IMG/VR virus record: IMGVR_UViG_3300025872_000070
Coordinates: 1-55,668 of that record
Source: a virus
Length of the DNA stretch: 55,668 bases
Direction: 5' to 3' (one strand)
Below the pieces are notes generated by a model. That model searched no databases. It saw only the letters and a program-made list of their open reading frames with translations, and was not told the origin of the DNA. This document shows positions 44,833 to 53,702 of this stretch, one piece after another; position 1 is the stretch's first letter; every line of letters starts with the position of its first letter. Position numbers and translations under genes: made by a program.

Positions 44833-44849
44833 ACGGCAATTATCGCCGT
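44833..44849 (-). other. second hairpin adjoining the nrdA terminator
   Basis: ACGGC (44833-44837) and GCCGT (44845-44849) pair around a 7-nt loop, one base upstream of the main terminator stem on the leftward transcript. It may stabilise the 3' end of the mRNA. Confidence 0.6.
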
Positions 44850-44875
44850 CTATACTAATTTATATAAATTATTAA

Positions 44876-47311
44876 TTAGGACGAACAACCAAAACACTCA
44901 AAATCAGAGTCGATGGGTTTTTTAGTTATAAAATCAGGTGGTGGTAATGGAACATTTTTTGGTTTTTCAACTTTAGAGACATCCAAAGCTAAATGTTTAG
45001 CCCCTGTTGATATAGCTTTTGTCCTCACATAATAACACAATGTTTTCAATCCTTTTTCCCAAGCGTGGAAATGAGAAGAGGTAATCTTTGAAAGAGTAGG
45101 GTTACCCATATAAATGTTCATAGATTGAGATTGGTCAATGTATGGTGCTCTGTCTGCCGCCATATTGATAAGTTCTTTTTGTGAGATTTCCCAAATGGTT
45201 TTATATTTTAAAATAAGGTGTTCAATTCTTTTAACTTTTTTAGAGTACCCTTTATCTTCGGTATCTAAATAAGTGTTAAAGTTAATGTTTTGAACAGACC
45301 CCTCATTCAAAATGATTTCATTTTTCAATTCTTCACACCAAATACCTAATTTTTCAAAATCATTAATCAAATATTTGTTAACAATCATAATTTCTCCACC
45401 AACAACTCTTCTATTAAAAATTGCCGAGTGAGCCGGTTCTGTCATTTCGTATGAACCAGTAATTTTGGCTGAAGATGCGACTGGCATTTGTGCTGTGAAT
45501 AATGAATTACACACACCATACTTCATTACATTTTCTTTTAAATCACCCCAATTCCATAATCCTGAAGGTTTATTTTCTTCTGAAGAATATAATTGTTGAT
45601 TGTCCCACATATCAAATTGGAAAACACCTTTTGACATTGGTGAACCTTGGAAATAGTCGTAAGGTTTATATTCTCCAGTTTTACACAATTCACAACTTTC
45701 AGAAATTGCCGCAAAATATATAGTTTCAAAAATTTGTTTGTTTAAAGTTTTAGCTTCTTCATCGGTAAACACATAGTCCATCAAATAAAACACATCAGCT
45801 AATCCTTGTGTTCCAATTGCAATTGCTCGTTGTTCTAAACCACCTTTTTTACCTTTTTGTGTTGAGTAACTATTAATATCAATAACTTTGTTTAAAGCTC
45901 GGACAACTTTTCTTGTTTCGTTATAAAGAAGAAGGAAATCAAACTTTCCATCAACAATAAAATTTTTTAAAACCATAGATGAAAGTGTACAAATAGCCGT
46001 GTTTTTTTCATCGGTATATTGGTAAATTTCATTACAAAGATTTGATTGTTTGATTACACCTATGTTTGAGTGATTTGTCTTACGATTAGCGTTATCTTTT
46101 GAACATAAGTATGGAACTCCTGTTTCTATTTGAGATTCAACTATTTTGGACCAGATATCTTGTGCTTTAACTTTCTTTCCAATCCCTAAAGAAACCGCTT
46201 TATTGTAGTTTTCTTCATACTCAGTACCATATGTTTCTTGAAGAGGTTTAATACCCGCTTTTTTAATGTCATTCGGACAAAACAAATACCAATCAGAGTT
46301 TGTTTTAACCGCTCTCATAAAATTATCAGGAATCCAAAGTGCGGTGAATAAATCACGAGCTCTCAACTCTTCAGCACCTGTGTTCTTTTTAATCTCTAAT
46401 AAATCCATAATGTCCTTATGCCAAGGTTCAAGGTAAATCGCTGCACTTCCAGGTCGTCGTCCTTGTTGATTAAAAAATCTCAGAGATTCATTAACAATTT
46501 TTAGATATTTTAATAAACCGCCAGCGTATCCACCTGAAGAGGATATTCTTGTTTCTTTACTTCTAATATTAGACATACAAAGTCCAATACCAGCAGCGTC
46601 TGCTGAATACGTTGAAATATCGGTAATCGTGTCCAATAGCCCTGACCTTGAATCTTCGTTATTATAATGAAGAACACAAGACGCCAACTGAGGAATTTTA
46701 GTTCCTGAGTTAATCATTATTGGAGTCGCTGGTGATATTAATTGACTTGAAAGTGATTTATAGTATGATACGGCCTCTTCAAAAGTTTTGGTTACCCACA
46801 AAGCAACTCTCATATACATATGTTGTGGTCTTTCGATGGTTTTTCCACTTGGTAACTTTAACAAATACATTTCGTGTAAAGAACGCCAAGCAAAATAATC
46901 AAAATTATAATCGTTGTCGTGATTTATTACTTTATCAATTTCAGATGAACCATAAGAACTAACCATAGTCATTAGTTCATCATTTATTATACCCGACTTA
47001 TGAAGCTCAACCATAGTTTCATAGAAACTTGGGTTTGTTTCTTTGTGGTATGAAGATATTGCCACTGAAGAAGCCAATCGAGAATAGTCGTGATGACTCC
47101 CTGTATAAGCTGCGGCAATTTCATAAACAAGTTTATCAAGTTCTTTTGTTGTTATTTCACCTTCAACAGGTACTGAAGTAATAACCTTTATAAAAATTTC
47201 ATCAGAATTCACATTTAGTCCTTTTGCAGAACGTTTAATCCTGTTGTATATTTTTTGAGGATTGAAAGCGGCGTCTTCACCACTTCTTTTTTTAATTTTA
47301 AGAGACATCAT
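44876..47311 (-). CDS. nrdA: ribonucleoside-diphosphate reductase, class Ia large subunit
   Basis: 811 aa. An ATP-cone starts the protein (KIKKRSGEDAAFNPQKIYNR). Catalytic features are all present: the first redox Cys in IPQLASCVLHYN, the NLCNEI triad segment (Asn, Cys, Glu), the partner Cys in AICTLSSMVL, PGSAAIYLEPWH, and a C-terminal CFGC pair that accepts electrons. The enzyme makes deoxynucleotides from ribonucleoside diphosphates. ATG at 47311 (a second ATG follows directly). nrdB lies 19 nt upstream; a terminator follows. The retained ATP-cone means it can still be switched off by dATP in principle. Confidence 0.97.
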   Translation of the reverse strand: MMSLKIKKRSGEDAAFNPQKIYNRIKRSAKGLNVNSDEIFIKVITSVPVEGEITTKELDKLVYEIAAAYTGSHHDYSRLASSVAISSYHKETNPSFYETMVELHKSGIINDELMTMVSSYGSSEIDKVINHDNDYNFDYFAWRSLHEMYLLKLPSGKTIERPQHMYMRVALWVTKTFEEAVSYYKSLSSQLISPATPIMINSGTKIPQLASCVLHYNNEDSRSGLLDTITDISTYSADAAGIGLCMSNIRSKETRISSSGGYAGGLLKYLKIVNESLRFFNQQGRRPGSAAIYLEPWHKDIMDLLEIKKNTGAEELRARDLFTALWIPDNFMRAVKTNSDWYLFCPNDIKKAGIKPLQETYGTEYEENYNKAVSLGIGKKVKAQDIWSKIVESQIETGVPYLCSKDNANRKTNHSNIGVIKQSNLCNEIYQYTDEKNTAICTLSSMVLKNFIVDGKFDFLLLYNETRKVVRALNKVIDINSYSTQKGKKGGLEQRAIAIGTQGLADVFYLMDYVFTDEEAKTLNKQIFETIYFAAISESCELCKTGEYKPYDYFQGSPMSKGVFQFDMWDNQQLYSSEENKPSGLWNWGDLKENVMKYGVCNSLFTAQMPVASSAKITGSYEMTEPAHSAIFNRRVVGGEIMIVNKYLINDFEKLGIWCEELKNEIILNEGSVQNINFNTYLDTEDKGYSKKVKRIEHLILKYKTIWEISQKELINMAADRAPYIDQSQSMNIYMGNPTLSKITSSHFHAWEKGLKTLCYYVRTKAISTGAKHLALDVSKVEKPKNVPLPPPDFITKKPIDSDFECFGCSS

Positions 47312-47330
47312 AGTATATTAAGATAGTAGA

Positions 47331-48278
47331 TTAAAAGTCGTCGGTAAATGTTAAAGTTTCATTTAATTTTGCTTTTTGATATTCGACGGTACGTGATTCA
47401 AAGAAATTACCTTTAGTTTCAACCGCAATTTGTTCCATAAACTTGAATGGTTGTTCTACATTAAAGTGTTTTTTACAACCAAACTTTAATAACAATCCAT
47501 CTACAACAAATTCTAAGTATTGTTTCATTAAATTTGAGTTCATACCAATTAAAGAAACCGGAAGAGATTCTGTAATAAACTCTTTCTCAATTTCCAAAGC
47601 CGATAATAATATTTCTTTAATACGTTTTTCACTTGGTTTGTTTTCAACGTGATTATTTAACAGATGAATTGCAAAATCACAATGTAAATTTTCATCTTTG
47701 AATATTAAAGCGTTTGCGTTACAAAGTCCTTGCATAATTCCTCTTGATTTTAACCAAAATATAGAACAAAAAGAACCTGAAAAGAAAATTCCCTCAACTG
47801 CCGCAAAAGCAACAAGTCGTTCTTGAAACGATGCGTTTTTAATCCATTCTAAAGCCCAATTAGCTTTCTTAGCCACAGCAGGTAATCTTTCAATCGCGTT
47901 AAAACATTCGTCTTTTTCTTGTTGGTTTGACACATAGGTATCAATAAGAAGTGAATACATTAATGAGTGTATATTCTCCATAGCAATTTGAAATCCGTAG
48001 AAGAACTTAGCTTCAGGATATTGTACTTCACGATAGAAATTCTCAGCCAGATTTTCATTTACAATACCATCGGATGCCGCAAAAAATGAAAGTACATTTT
48101 TTACAAAGTATCTTTCATTATCAGACAGATTTTCCCAATCTCTAATATCATTTGATAAATCAATTTCTTCTGCGGTCCAAAATGCCGCTTGATGCATTTT
48201 ATAATATTCCCAAATATCATTATATTGAATTGGAAAGATTACAAATCTGTTTGGGTTTTCTTTTAATATATTTTCCAT
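47331..48278 (-). CDS. nrdB: ribonucleoside-diphosphate reductase, class Ia small subunit
   Basis: 315 aa ferritin-like diiron/tyrosyl-radical subunit. Ligand motifs: [10 protein letters not shown], the [14 protein letters not shown] helix (Glu, His and the radical-bearing Tyr four residues after the His), [12 protein letters not shown], and [10 protein letters not shown] (Glu and His). The C-terminal LTFTDDF would dock into NrdA. All key residues are present, so an active enzyme is expected. It lies 5 nt after the helicase gene and 19 nt ahead of nrdA. Confidence 0.96.
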   Translation of the reverse strand: MENILKENPNRFVIFPIQYNDIWEYYKMHQAAFWTAEEIDLSNDIRDWENLSDNERYFVKNVLSFFAASDGIVNENLAENFYREVQYPEAKFFYGFQIAMENIHSLMYSLLIDTYVSNQQEKDECFNAIERLPAVAKKANWALEWIKNASFQERLVAFAAVEGIFFSGSFCSIFWLKSRGIMQGLCNANALIFKDENLHCDFAIHLLNNHVENKPSEKRIKEILLSALEIEKEFITESLPVSLIGMNSNLMKQYLEFVVDGLLLKFGCKKHFNVEQPFKFMEQIAVETKGNFFESRTVEYQKAKLNETLTFTDDF

Positions 48279-48283
48279 AATTA

Positions 48284-49657
48284 TTATTGTGTTTTTTGTT
48301 TACGTTTTTCCATAAGGTCTTTAATTCGTTCTCTATTTTTTTCTTCTTGTTTTTCTTCAAGTCCTAAAAATGTAACTGAACTTTCTGTATCAATTTCCAA
48401 CATACTATTATCAAACTTACAATTTTCAAAAACTATACCATCATCACCAATACGTGATTTTGTTATTGCAATTGTCGCTAATTTCATCTCTTTTTGTTGT
48501 AAAGTTTTTGCCACAGATATGATTACGTGTCCAACTTGGGCTTTTTTGATTGAACCACCCATTTGGTCTGTAGTTACAACTTCAGATGAGATTGAACTTC
48601 TATTACCTTGAGTTGCTGTCCAACCGACAATGTCCATTTCGTGACACATAGCTTCAAAAGCTCTCATAACCGAACCTTCACTTTTCCACTCATCACCTAA
48701 ATTTTTATCAGGAACAACACAATCTATATAATCAAGAAGAACCAAATCAATTTTAATACCATCAGCAGTCATTTTACGAATAGAATTCTTGATTTGTAAC
48801 ATAGTCATAGTGTCAGAGGGATATTTTTGTAATATTAACTTATTAGTCATAGTTTCTTTTACCTCTTTCACTTTTTTAAGAACATCATCTTTCTTAATAG
48901 ATAGTTCGTCGGGGTGAATTTTAGTCCACAAAGTTATATGTTTTCTTTGAATAATTTTAGGATTGTCCTCAAAAAATATTTGAAGTACGTTGTATCCTAA
49001 ATTAAATGCATGATTCGCAATTTTAGTTAACATAGTACTTTTACCTACCCCTGTAGGAGCTAAAACAACCCCTATTTCACCTTTTGCTAAACCACCTTTA
49101 AGTAATCTGTCAATTCCTGGTATTCCAATAGGAATTGGATGTCTATAATCTTCGTTTAAAACTTCGTCAAGATTACTAAAAACATCAGATGAGCCTTCCT
49201 CAACAATTCCTACTTGTAGGGCCTCTCTTATTAGTTGTTCGGCTTTATCATAATTTTCGAATTCACCCCCGTCGATTATTTTTTGAACCGATAACATTGC
49301 TTTTTGTAACTCTTGTTGTTTACAAAACTTTTTACTTTTTTCTTGAACAAAATCCATACCCTCAACAGGAGCATTTTTGATTTTACCAAGAGTATCTAAT
49401 ACTATCTTAGATGCTGATTCTTGTTGGAGTTCAGCTTTGGTTATTTGTTCTAAAGTTTCAAAAGATGGTGTGTGTTCGTACTTTTTATAGTACTCTTTAA
49501 CCATTTGAATTATTATTTTGAAGTACTTATTTTCAAAATAATTTGTTTGGATAACATCAATAATGGAGCGGGCAAATTCCTTATCAACAATGATTTGGTT
49601 TAAAAGTTGTAACTGAAAAGTGCTTCCCAAATACTCAAAATTTTTATTCGCCGCCAT
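48284..49657 (-). CDS. 41: replicative DNA helicase, DnaB/gp41-like
   Basis: 457 aa. The N-terminal helical domain spans residues 1-160. The RecA-like motor has Walker [10 protein letters not shown] (200-208), a [13 protein letters not shown] segment, Walker [12 protein letters not shown], and a GWTATQGNR motif with the sensor Gln. It unwinds the fork on the lagging strand and pairs with the primase at 16528-17427. The C-terminal tail is charged. A TATTTATA motif sits 20 nt upstream, in the gap after the 157-aa gene. Confidence 0.93.
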   Translation of the reverse strand: MAANKNFEYLGSTFQLQLLNQIIVDKEFARSIIDVIQTNYFENKYFKIIIQMVKEYYKKYEHTPSFETLEQITKAELQQESASKIVLDTLGKIKNAPVEGMDFVQEKSKKFCKQQELQKAMLSVQKIIDGGEFENYDKAEQLIREALQVGIVEEGSSDVFSNLDEVLNEDYRHPIPIGIPGIDRLLKGGLAKGEIGVVLAPTGVGKSTMLTKIANHAFNLGYNVLQIFFEDNPKIIQRKHITLWTKIHPDELSIKKDDVLKKVKEVKETMTNKLILQKYPSDTMTMLQIKNSIRKMTADGIKIDLVLLDYIDCVVPDKNLGDEWKSEGSVMRAFEAMCHEMDIVGWTATQGNRSSISSEVVTTDQMGGSIKKAQVGHVIISVAKTLQQKEMKLATIAITKSRIGDDGIVFENCKFDNSMLEIDTESSVTFLGLEEKQEEKNRERIKDLMEKRKQKTQ

Positions 49658-49677
49658 AAAATTCTATCAGTGTATTA

Positions 49678-49685
49678 TATAAATA
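49678..49685 (-). promoter_or_regulatory. TATTTATA motif, candidate phage promoter
   Basis: TATTTATA on the leftward strand, exactly between the 157-aa gene stop (49686) and the helicase start, 20 nt before the ATG. Confidence 0.35.
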
Positions 49686-50159
49686 TTATTGAAGTTGGAC
49701 ATTTTCCATATATTGGAAAGTTAAATTTTTTGAAGAAAAAATATCAGTTAAACTATACAATAAATTTCTAATATGTGGTCTAACATCAACAGTATATCTA
49801 ATTTTGGGTGGGAATAATTTCGCGTCAAATACTCGATGCATTATAACTCTGTCGTTATGTTTTAAATAGATATTAAAAGTTTCCGGTCCATCTGTATATG
49901 AAGTATTTAGAACTTCAGGATTGTCATAGATTTCAGCGGAATTATCCAACATATACACCACAGATTTCATTTTTAATTCGTGGAATAAGGTTTCTTTAAA
50001 ATTTCTGATGAACTCATAAAGTTCAACGGAAGATTTGGCTTTAGGATTGAAGTCCTTTACGTTAAAAAAACGTTGTACGATAAAATTGTTGTTTACCGTA
50101 AGAAGAAACTCTAATTTGGTTACTTCTTGTTCATTTGGTTGTTTACTTGTTTGATTCAT
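49686..50159 (-). CDS. hypothetical replication-operon protein, 157 aa
   Basis: Not recognised. Two similar alpha/beta halves are suggested by LLTVNNNFIVQRFFNVKDFN (about residues 20-39) and IYLKHNDRVIMHRVFDAKLF (about 96-115), each followed by a helix, so it may be an internal duplication. No enzyme motif. It overlaps the RNase H gene by 17 nt and lies just before the helicase gene, suggesting a replication-linked role. Confidence 0.72.
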   Translation of the reverse strand: MNQTSKQPNEQEVTKLEFLLTVNNNFIVQRFFNVKDFNPKAKSSVELYEFIRNFKETLFHELKMKSVVYMLDNSAEIYDNPEVLNTSYTDGPETFNIYLKHNDRVIMHRVFDAKLFPPKIRYTVDVRPHIRNLLYSLTDIFSSKNLTFQYMENVQLQ

Positions 50160-51150
50160 ATTTCTTTTTTTCTTTTCTTGTTAGTTTTAAAAATGGTTTT
50201 AAAAAATAAACCCAAGCGTCATCTGATTTGGGAAGGAATTTAAATAAACCATCCTCCATCATCATCTTCATTAGGTTCTTATAACCTCGACCTTCAGGGT
50301 CTAATGTTTCATTATAATAAAGCTCAACTATTTGTTTACCTTCATCAGTAATCAAAGGGTTGTCTAAATTAACGATTTTATCGTTAATGTAAAAAAACTC
50401 ATTACCAAAAATACCCGTTTTTGTTTTACCTGATAGTAAATTTTTCAAAGCCACGTTATCTTTATCTTCTGTAAGTAATTGTTCTGCCTTGGTTAAAATA
50501 TCTGAAACTTTAACCTCTTTTTCAAGTAGCTCAGGAAATAATTTTATTAAAGTTTTTTCACCTAAAAGTTGTATTCCATCAATATTATCTGACTTATCAC
50601 CCGAAAGTATTTTGTAGGTTAAAACATTGAAATGGGGGATATCTAAATTTTTGAACTTTATTTTGTCTCCCTTTTTATAGGTTACCCTTAATAGGGGTGA
50701 ATAAACCACAACTTTTTCTGAAATAAGTTGAGTCAAGTCACCATCCGACGAAAAAATAGTTTTAAACTCGTTATCAGAAATTTTACAATAATAAGCAATT
50801 AAATCGTCCGCTTCATTATTTACACACTCAATTTGTCTAATAAAAGTTTCTTCTAAATAAGATTTGATTCGACTTTTTTGAGTTTCGTAAGATTCTTCCT
50901 TGCTTTCTGTATAAGAATTTTTTCGGTTTTCTTTGTATTTGGGATATATTAATTTTCTATTTGAACTAGAACCTTGAGCGTCCCAAAAAACGACTACTTT
51001 ATCGAAATTTTTTTCTTCAATAATCTTTCTTAAAGTATTAACAAAGTGCCATAATCCACCTACGTGTCTACCATCGTGATAAAATTCTTTTACCCCGTGG
51101 AATCCTATTTTTAACAGATTATTTCCGTCAACTAATAATGTTTTAATCAC
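50143..51150 (-). CDS. rnh: 5'-3' exonuclease / RNase H, FEN1-like (T4 rnh type)
   Basis: 335 aa. FEN1 family acidic clusters: LLVDGNNLLKIGF, VVVFWDAQGSSSNRK, NNEADDLIAYY and FSSDGDLTQL, followed by the helix-three-turn-helix GDKSDNIDGIQLLGEKT. It removes RNA primers and flaps from Okazaki fragments. The start is GTG at 51150, with no in-frame ATG at the N-terminus. An HNH endonuclease gene lies 6 nt upstream, between this gene and uvsX. Confidence 0.92.
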   Translation of the reverse strand: MIKTLLVDGNNLLKIGFHGVKEFYHDGRHVGGLWHFVNTLRKIIEEKNFDKVVVFWDAQGSSSNRKLIYPKYKENRKNSYTESKEESYETQKSRIKSYLEETFIRQIECVNNEADDLIAYYCKISDNEFKTIFSSDGDLTQLISEKVVVYSPLLRVTYKKGDKIKFKNLDIPHFNVLTYKILSGDKSDNIDGIQLLGEKTLIKLFPELLEKEVKVSDILTKAEQLLTEDKDNVALKNLLSGKTKTGIFGNEFFYINDKIVNLDNPLITDEGKQIVELYYNETLDPEGRGYKNLMKMMMEDGLFKFLPKSDDAWVYFLKPFLKLTRKEKKKYESNK

Positions 51151-51156
51151 TTAGGT

Positions 51157-51783
51157 TTATTTAAATGGTTCTACAATTTTGTTACTTTTTTTCAAATTTT
51201 CATCAACCCAGAGTGGTTGTAGGTTTGTGTAATGACATAATTTATAAATTTCCTTTTCAGTTTTTGCGGAAGATAAAGGTATTATATGGTCAATGTGAAA
51301 CAAATGTCTATTTTCCCAGCTCATACCATCTTTGAATTGTTTTTCTAAATATTCCTTAAGAAATTCTGGTGTACAACCAACGATTTCAAAAGTACGTTTT
51401 GATTTATATTTGATATATCTATTTACTGAATTTCTCATATCTGAAATAATTTTGAACAACATATCTCGTTTTTTTCTTTGTTTGTTATAATTATTCAAAT
51501 AGTTTTTGTTATTTTCGAACCAATTTTTTTTACGTTGTTTTTCTCTTTCGTAATTAGTAATGTAATATTCTTTGAAATACTTTTCGTAGTATTCTGAATT
51601 TTTTTTGTTCCACTCGTCGTTGTATTTTTTAATTTTGTCCTTGTTTTCGAGTTTGTATTTTTTACTTTCTTTTCTTTGACATTCCCTACAATTACTCCTT
51701 AAACCACATTTAACTCTTGATTGTTTGTTAAATTCTGTCAATTCTTTTTCGAGTTTACATTTTGAACAAACTTTTGTTTCCAC
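51157..51783 (-). CDS. HNH homing endonuclease with N-terminal zinc module
   Basis: 208 aa. The N-terminal zinc module is KVCSKCKLEKELTEF ... NCRECQRK. The middle is basic and Tyr/Asn/Lys-rich. The HNH domain is LFHIDHIIPLSSAKTEKEI ... HYTNLQPLWVDENLKKS. It is clearly paralogous to the 17451-18176 protein. The start is GTG at 51783, with TATTTATA only 3 nt upstream. It sits between two complete genes (uvsX and RNase H) and does not interrupt either, typical of free-standing homing genes of T4-like phages. Confidence 0.88.
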   Translation of the reverse strand: METKVCSKCKLEKELTEFNKQSRVKCGLRSNCRECQRKESKKYKLENKDKIKKYNDEWNKKNSEYYEKYFKEYYITNYEREKQRKKNWFENNKNYLNNYNKQRKKRDMLFKIISDMRNSVNRYIKYKSKRTFEIVGCTPEFLKEYLEKQFKDGMSWENRHLFHIDHIIPLSSAKTEKEIYKLCHYTNLQPLWVDENLKKSNKIVEPFK

Positions 51784-51786
51784 TAC

Positions 51787-51794
51787 TATAAATA
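51787..51794 (-). promoter_or_regulatory. TATTTATA motif, candidate promoter of an HNH gene
   Basis: TATTTATA on the leftward strand, 3 nt before the GTG start of the HNH gene and only 3 nt from the end of uvsX. Confidence 0.45.
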
Positions 51795-51796
51795 GG

Positions 51797-52801
51797 TTAT
51801 TCTTCCGGTTTTTCTTCTTTCAAGTCAAAGTCACCCTCAGCACCAAGTATGTTTTTCCAATATTCAGAATATTCTTTTTTGTATTTTTCAATCGAAGTTT
51901 TTTCTTCAGTGGTATCTTTTCCTGAAATGAATCCGTGAGGAGTTACTATAATACGTCCATCATCATAACCCAAACCATTTATATGATTTTTTAAAACCGA
52001 AACTTTTGTTCTTGAAGCAAACTTAACATTTCTTTTGTCTTTTGTGGCAGTAATTTTAGTTGTACCAGCATCTTTTTGATTTCCAAATAAAAATACTAAA
52101 GATGAGTTTAACCATATAGCCTCACCACCTTTACTTTTAATTTTGGGTTGCCCAAAAGGGTTGTCGGGTAGTTGAACCCAAGGTTGATTTACTATAACTA
52201 ATGTGTTTTCAAACTTTGAGTCAGATTTCCTTGAACCTGAAATCCTTTGGTTAATACCCATTCCAATTTTATCTGCGAGTGTACTAGCATTATGTTGTTT
52301 TCCACCACGCCCTTCAAAAGTCATTTTACAAGGAACAGAACCAACAGAATCCCACATTATACATAAACTATATTCAAGTTCACCTTTTTCTTGAGCGTCT
52401 AACAAACTATTAATGTAGTCCGTAATTTGTTCGATATAATCAAAGTTATTATTGAATATAAAAAACCCATCCCAATCTACTTCACCTGTTTCTGTATCAA
52501 CAACTTCTTCACATTCAAAACCCATAAGTTTTGCGTGTTCGAAACTCCATTTTTGTTCAGTAATAATAAACACCGGAAGAATTCCTTTCTTTTGACAATC
52601 AACCGCAGTTTTAATAAGTGCAGTTGTTTTTCCTGTATCAGAGTGACCAAGAAACATATTTAAGTGACCAATTGCAGGGCCAGGTAATCCAACCGCATCT
52701 AAAAACTCTGTTCCTAAATCAAAGAAACGTTGTGGTTTGTACTTTGCTGAAGTAGAGAATTTTTTCTTTACCGAACTAAAATCATTCTTTTTAATTGCCA
52801 T
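51797..52801 (-). CDS. uvsX: RecA-like recombinase, UvsX
   Basis: 334 aa. Walker A is GHSDTGKTT (residues 52-60); ITEQKWSFEHAKLMGFE, IMWDSVGSV (Walker B), LVIVNQPWVQLP and the GGEAIWLNSSLVFLFG segment follow in RecA/UvsX order. The acidic C-terminus (EGDFDLKEEKPEE) is also typical. It forms filaments on single-stranded DNA and drives strand invasion and recombination-dependent replication with gp32 and gp46/47. ATG at 52801, 2 nt after the 74-aa gene. Confidence 0.93.
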   Translation of the reverse strand: MAIKKNDFSSVKKKFSTSAKYKPQRFFDLGTEFLDAVGLPGPAIGHLNMFLGHSDTGKTTALIKTAVDCQKKGILPVFIITEQKWSFEHAKLMGFECEEVVDTETGEVDWDGFFIFNNNFDYIEQITDYINSLLDAQEKGELEYSLCIMWDSVGSVPCKMTFEGRGGKQHNASTLADKIGMGINQRISGSRKSDSKFENTLVIVNQPWVQLPDNPFGQPKIKSKGGEAIWLNSSLVFLFGNQKDAGTTKITATKDKRNVKFASRTKVSVLKNHINGLGYDDGRIIVTPHGFISGKDTTEEKTSIEKYKKEYSEYWKNILGAEGDFDLKEEKPEE

Positions 52802-52803
52802 AA

Positions 52804-53028
52804 TTATCTGATATTATATTTGTAGAACTCTTCGAAAGTTTCCAATTTGTCTTTTGCATTTCCAATCTTTTCTACTAATTTATCCATCTCTTCGATGTGT
52901 TGGGGATGTTCTCCAATACCGACAGGGGAGTTAAAATAAACCATAAGTGATGATTCGGCTTCTAACATTTGACTACGATACTTTGTTACCAAAGCGTCAA
53001 ACATTTTTTCTTTAATTCTGTTTTCCAT
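52804..53028 (-). CDS. small helical protein, 74 aa, next to uvsX
   Basis: Almost fully helical and charged: MENRIKEKMFDALVTKYRSQ, a short loop (SPVGIGEHPQH), then a second helix ending EEFYKYNIR. A helical hairpin of this size between gp32 and uvsX might be an accessory (mediator-like) protein, but I do not recognise a family and UvsY-like features are not evident. It ends 2 nt before uvsX. Confidence 0.7.
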   Translation of the reverse strand: MENRIKEKMFDALVTKYRSQMLEAESSLMVYFNSPVGIGEHPQHIEEMDKLVEKIGNAKDKLETFEEFYKYNIR

Positions 53029-53046
53029 TATTTTAAGTATAAGAAA

Positions 53047-53078
53047 GCATGGACACTTTGTCTATGCTATTGTCCATA
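53047..53078 (-). terminator. possible terminator after the HNH gene
   Basis: On the leftward transcript, GTATGGACA pairs with TGTCCATGC (9 bp, one G-U) around a loop, followed by TTTCTTATACTT. A shorter alternative stem (53046-53068) also exists. It lies in the 55-nt gap between the HNH gene and the 74-aa gene; the U-run is weak, so termination would be partial. Confidence 0.4.
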
Positions 53079-53083
53079 CAATT

Positions 53084-53629
53084 TTAGTTTTTATATTTTT
53101 TAATTATTTCTTCTATAAATTCTATGTGTTTTTCTTTTGTATCAAGTAGTACACCTTCTAGATTTGAGTACTTTTTAATCTCAGGTTTATAAATTAAAAA
53201 TCTATGAATCATATTATGATTTCTTATATTCAATTCTATAACGTCCAACCAATCTTCTTGTGAGTAAGACCAATGATGTAGATGTAACCCCTTTTTTTTA
53301 GTTAAAAAAATTTCAGTGTATTTAGATGCTAAGTATTTTTCAGGATATTTTTGTCTATACTTTTTTATAGTTTCCCTTTTTGACTCAGTGGTTGGTCTCC
53401 ATCTATTTTGGTAATTCAATCTATAATAACGTTTTCTGTTTCGTTCACGTTCTTTTTCCAACCATTTTTTGTCTTGCCTCAATAAGTCTTCTCTTTTTTT
53501 GACATCTATCTTAGTACATTTTTTACACTTGTTGAGATGTCCATCCAACATAGATTTATGTTTGTAAAATTCATCCAAACATTTAAATTCTTGACATTTG
53601 AAACATTTTTTCAAAGTATTTTCCGCCAT
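53084..53629 (-). CDS. HNH-type homing endonuclease of a second subclass, 181 aa
   Basis: The N-terminal zinc module (KKCFKCQEFKCLDEF ... KCKKCTK) is like those of the other two HNH proteins here, then a basic helical linker. The catalytic C-terminus differs: LHLHHWSYSQEDWLDVIEL followed by RNHNMIHRFLIY, a His-His ... Asn ... His arrangement of another HNH subfamily. It lies between gp32 and the 74-aa gene. Its start codon is in one arm of a 14-bp inverted repeat whose loop contains TATTTATA, suggesting late-only translation. Confidence 0.8.
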   Translation of the reverse strand: MAENTLKKCFKCQEFKCLDEFYKHKSMLDGHLNKCKKCTKIDVKKREDLLRQDKKWLEKERERNRKRYYRLNYQNRWRPTTESKRETIKKYRQKYPEKYLASKYTEIFLTKKKGLHLHHWSYSQEDWLDVIELNIRNHNMIHRFLIYKPEIKKYSNLEGVLLDTKEKHIEFIEEIIKKYKN

Positions 53630-53672
53630 TGCAACTATTTAACTTATAAATATATTAAAATGGCGGAAAATA
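53617..53672 (-). promoter_or_regulatory. start-codon-sequestering hairpin with internal promoter motif
   Basis: Arms TATTTTCCGCCATT (53617-53630) and AATGGCGGAAAATA (53659-53672) are perfect 14-bp complements. In leftward read-through mRNA from gp32, the ATG and first codons of the HNH gene (start at 53629) would be locked in this stem. TATTTATA (53645-53652) lies in the 28-nt loop; a transcript starting just downstream of it would lack the upstream arm and leave the ATG free. Confidence 0.7.
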
Positions 53673-53678
53673 ATTTTA

Positions 53679-53702
53679 ATTTACCTTTTTAAAAAGGTAA
53701 AT
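53679..53702. other. 24-nt perfect palindrome over the gp32 stop codon
   Basis: The sequence from 53679 to 53702 (core TTACCTTTTTAAAAAGGTAA) is fully self-complementary and includes the gp32 stop. No clear U-tract follows on the leftward strand. It could slow exonucleases or cause weak termination after gp32. Confidence 0.6.

Noticed and set aside
51760-51830. A start-codon-sequestering hairpin for the HNH gene at 51157, like the one at 53617
   Set aside because: I searched upstream of the GTG for a complement to the first codons and found none of useful length.
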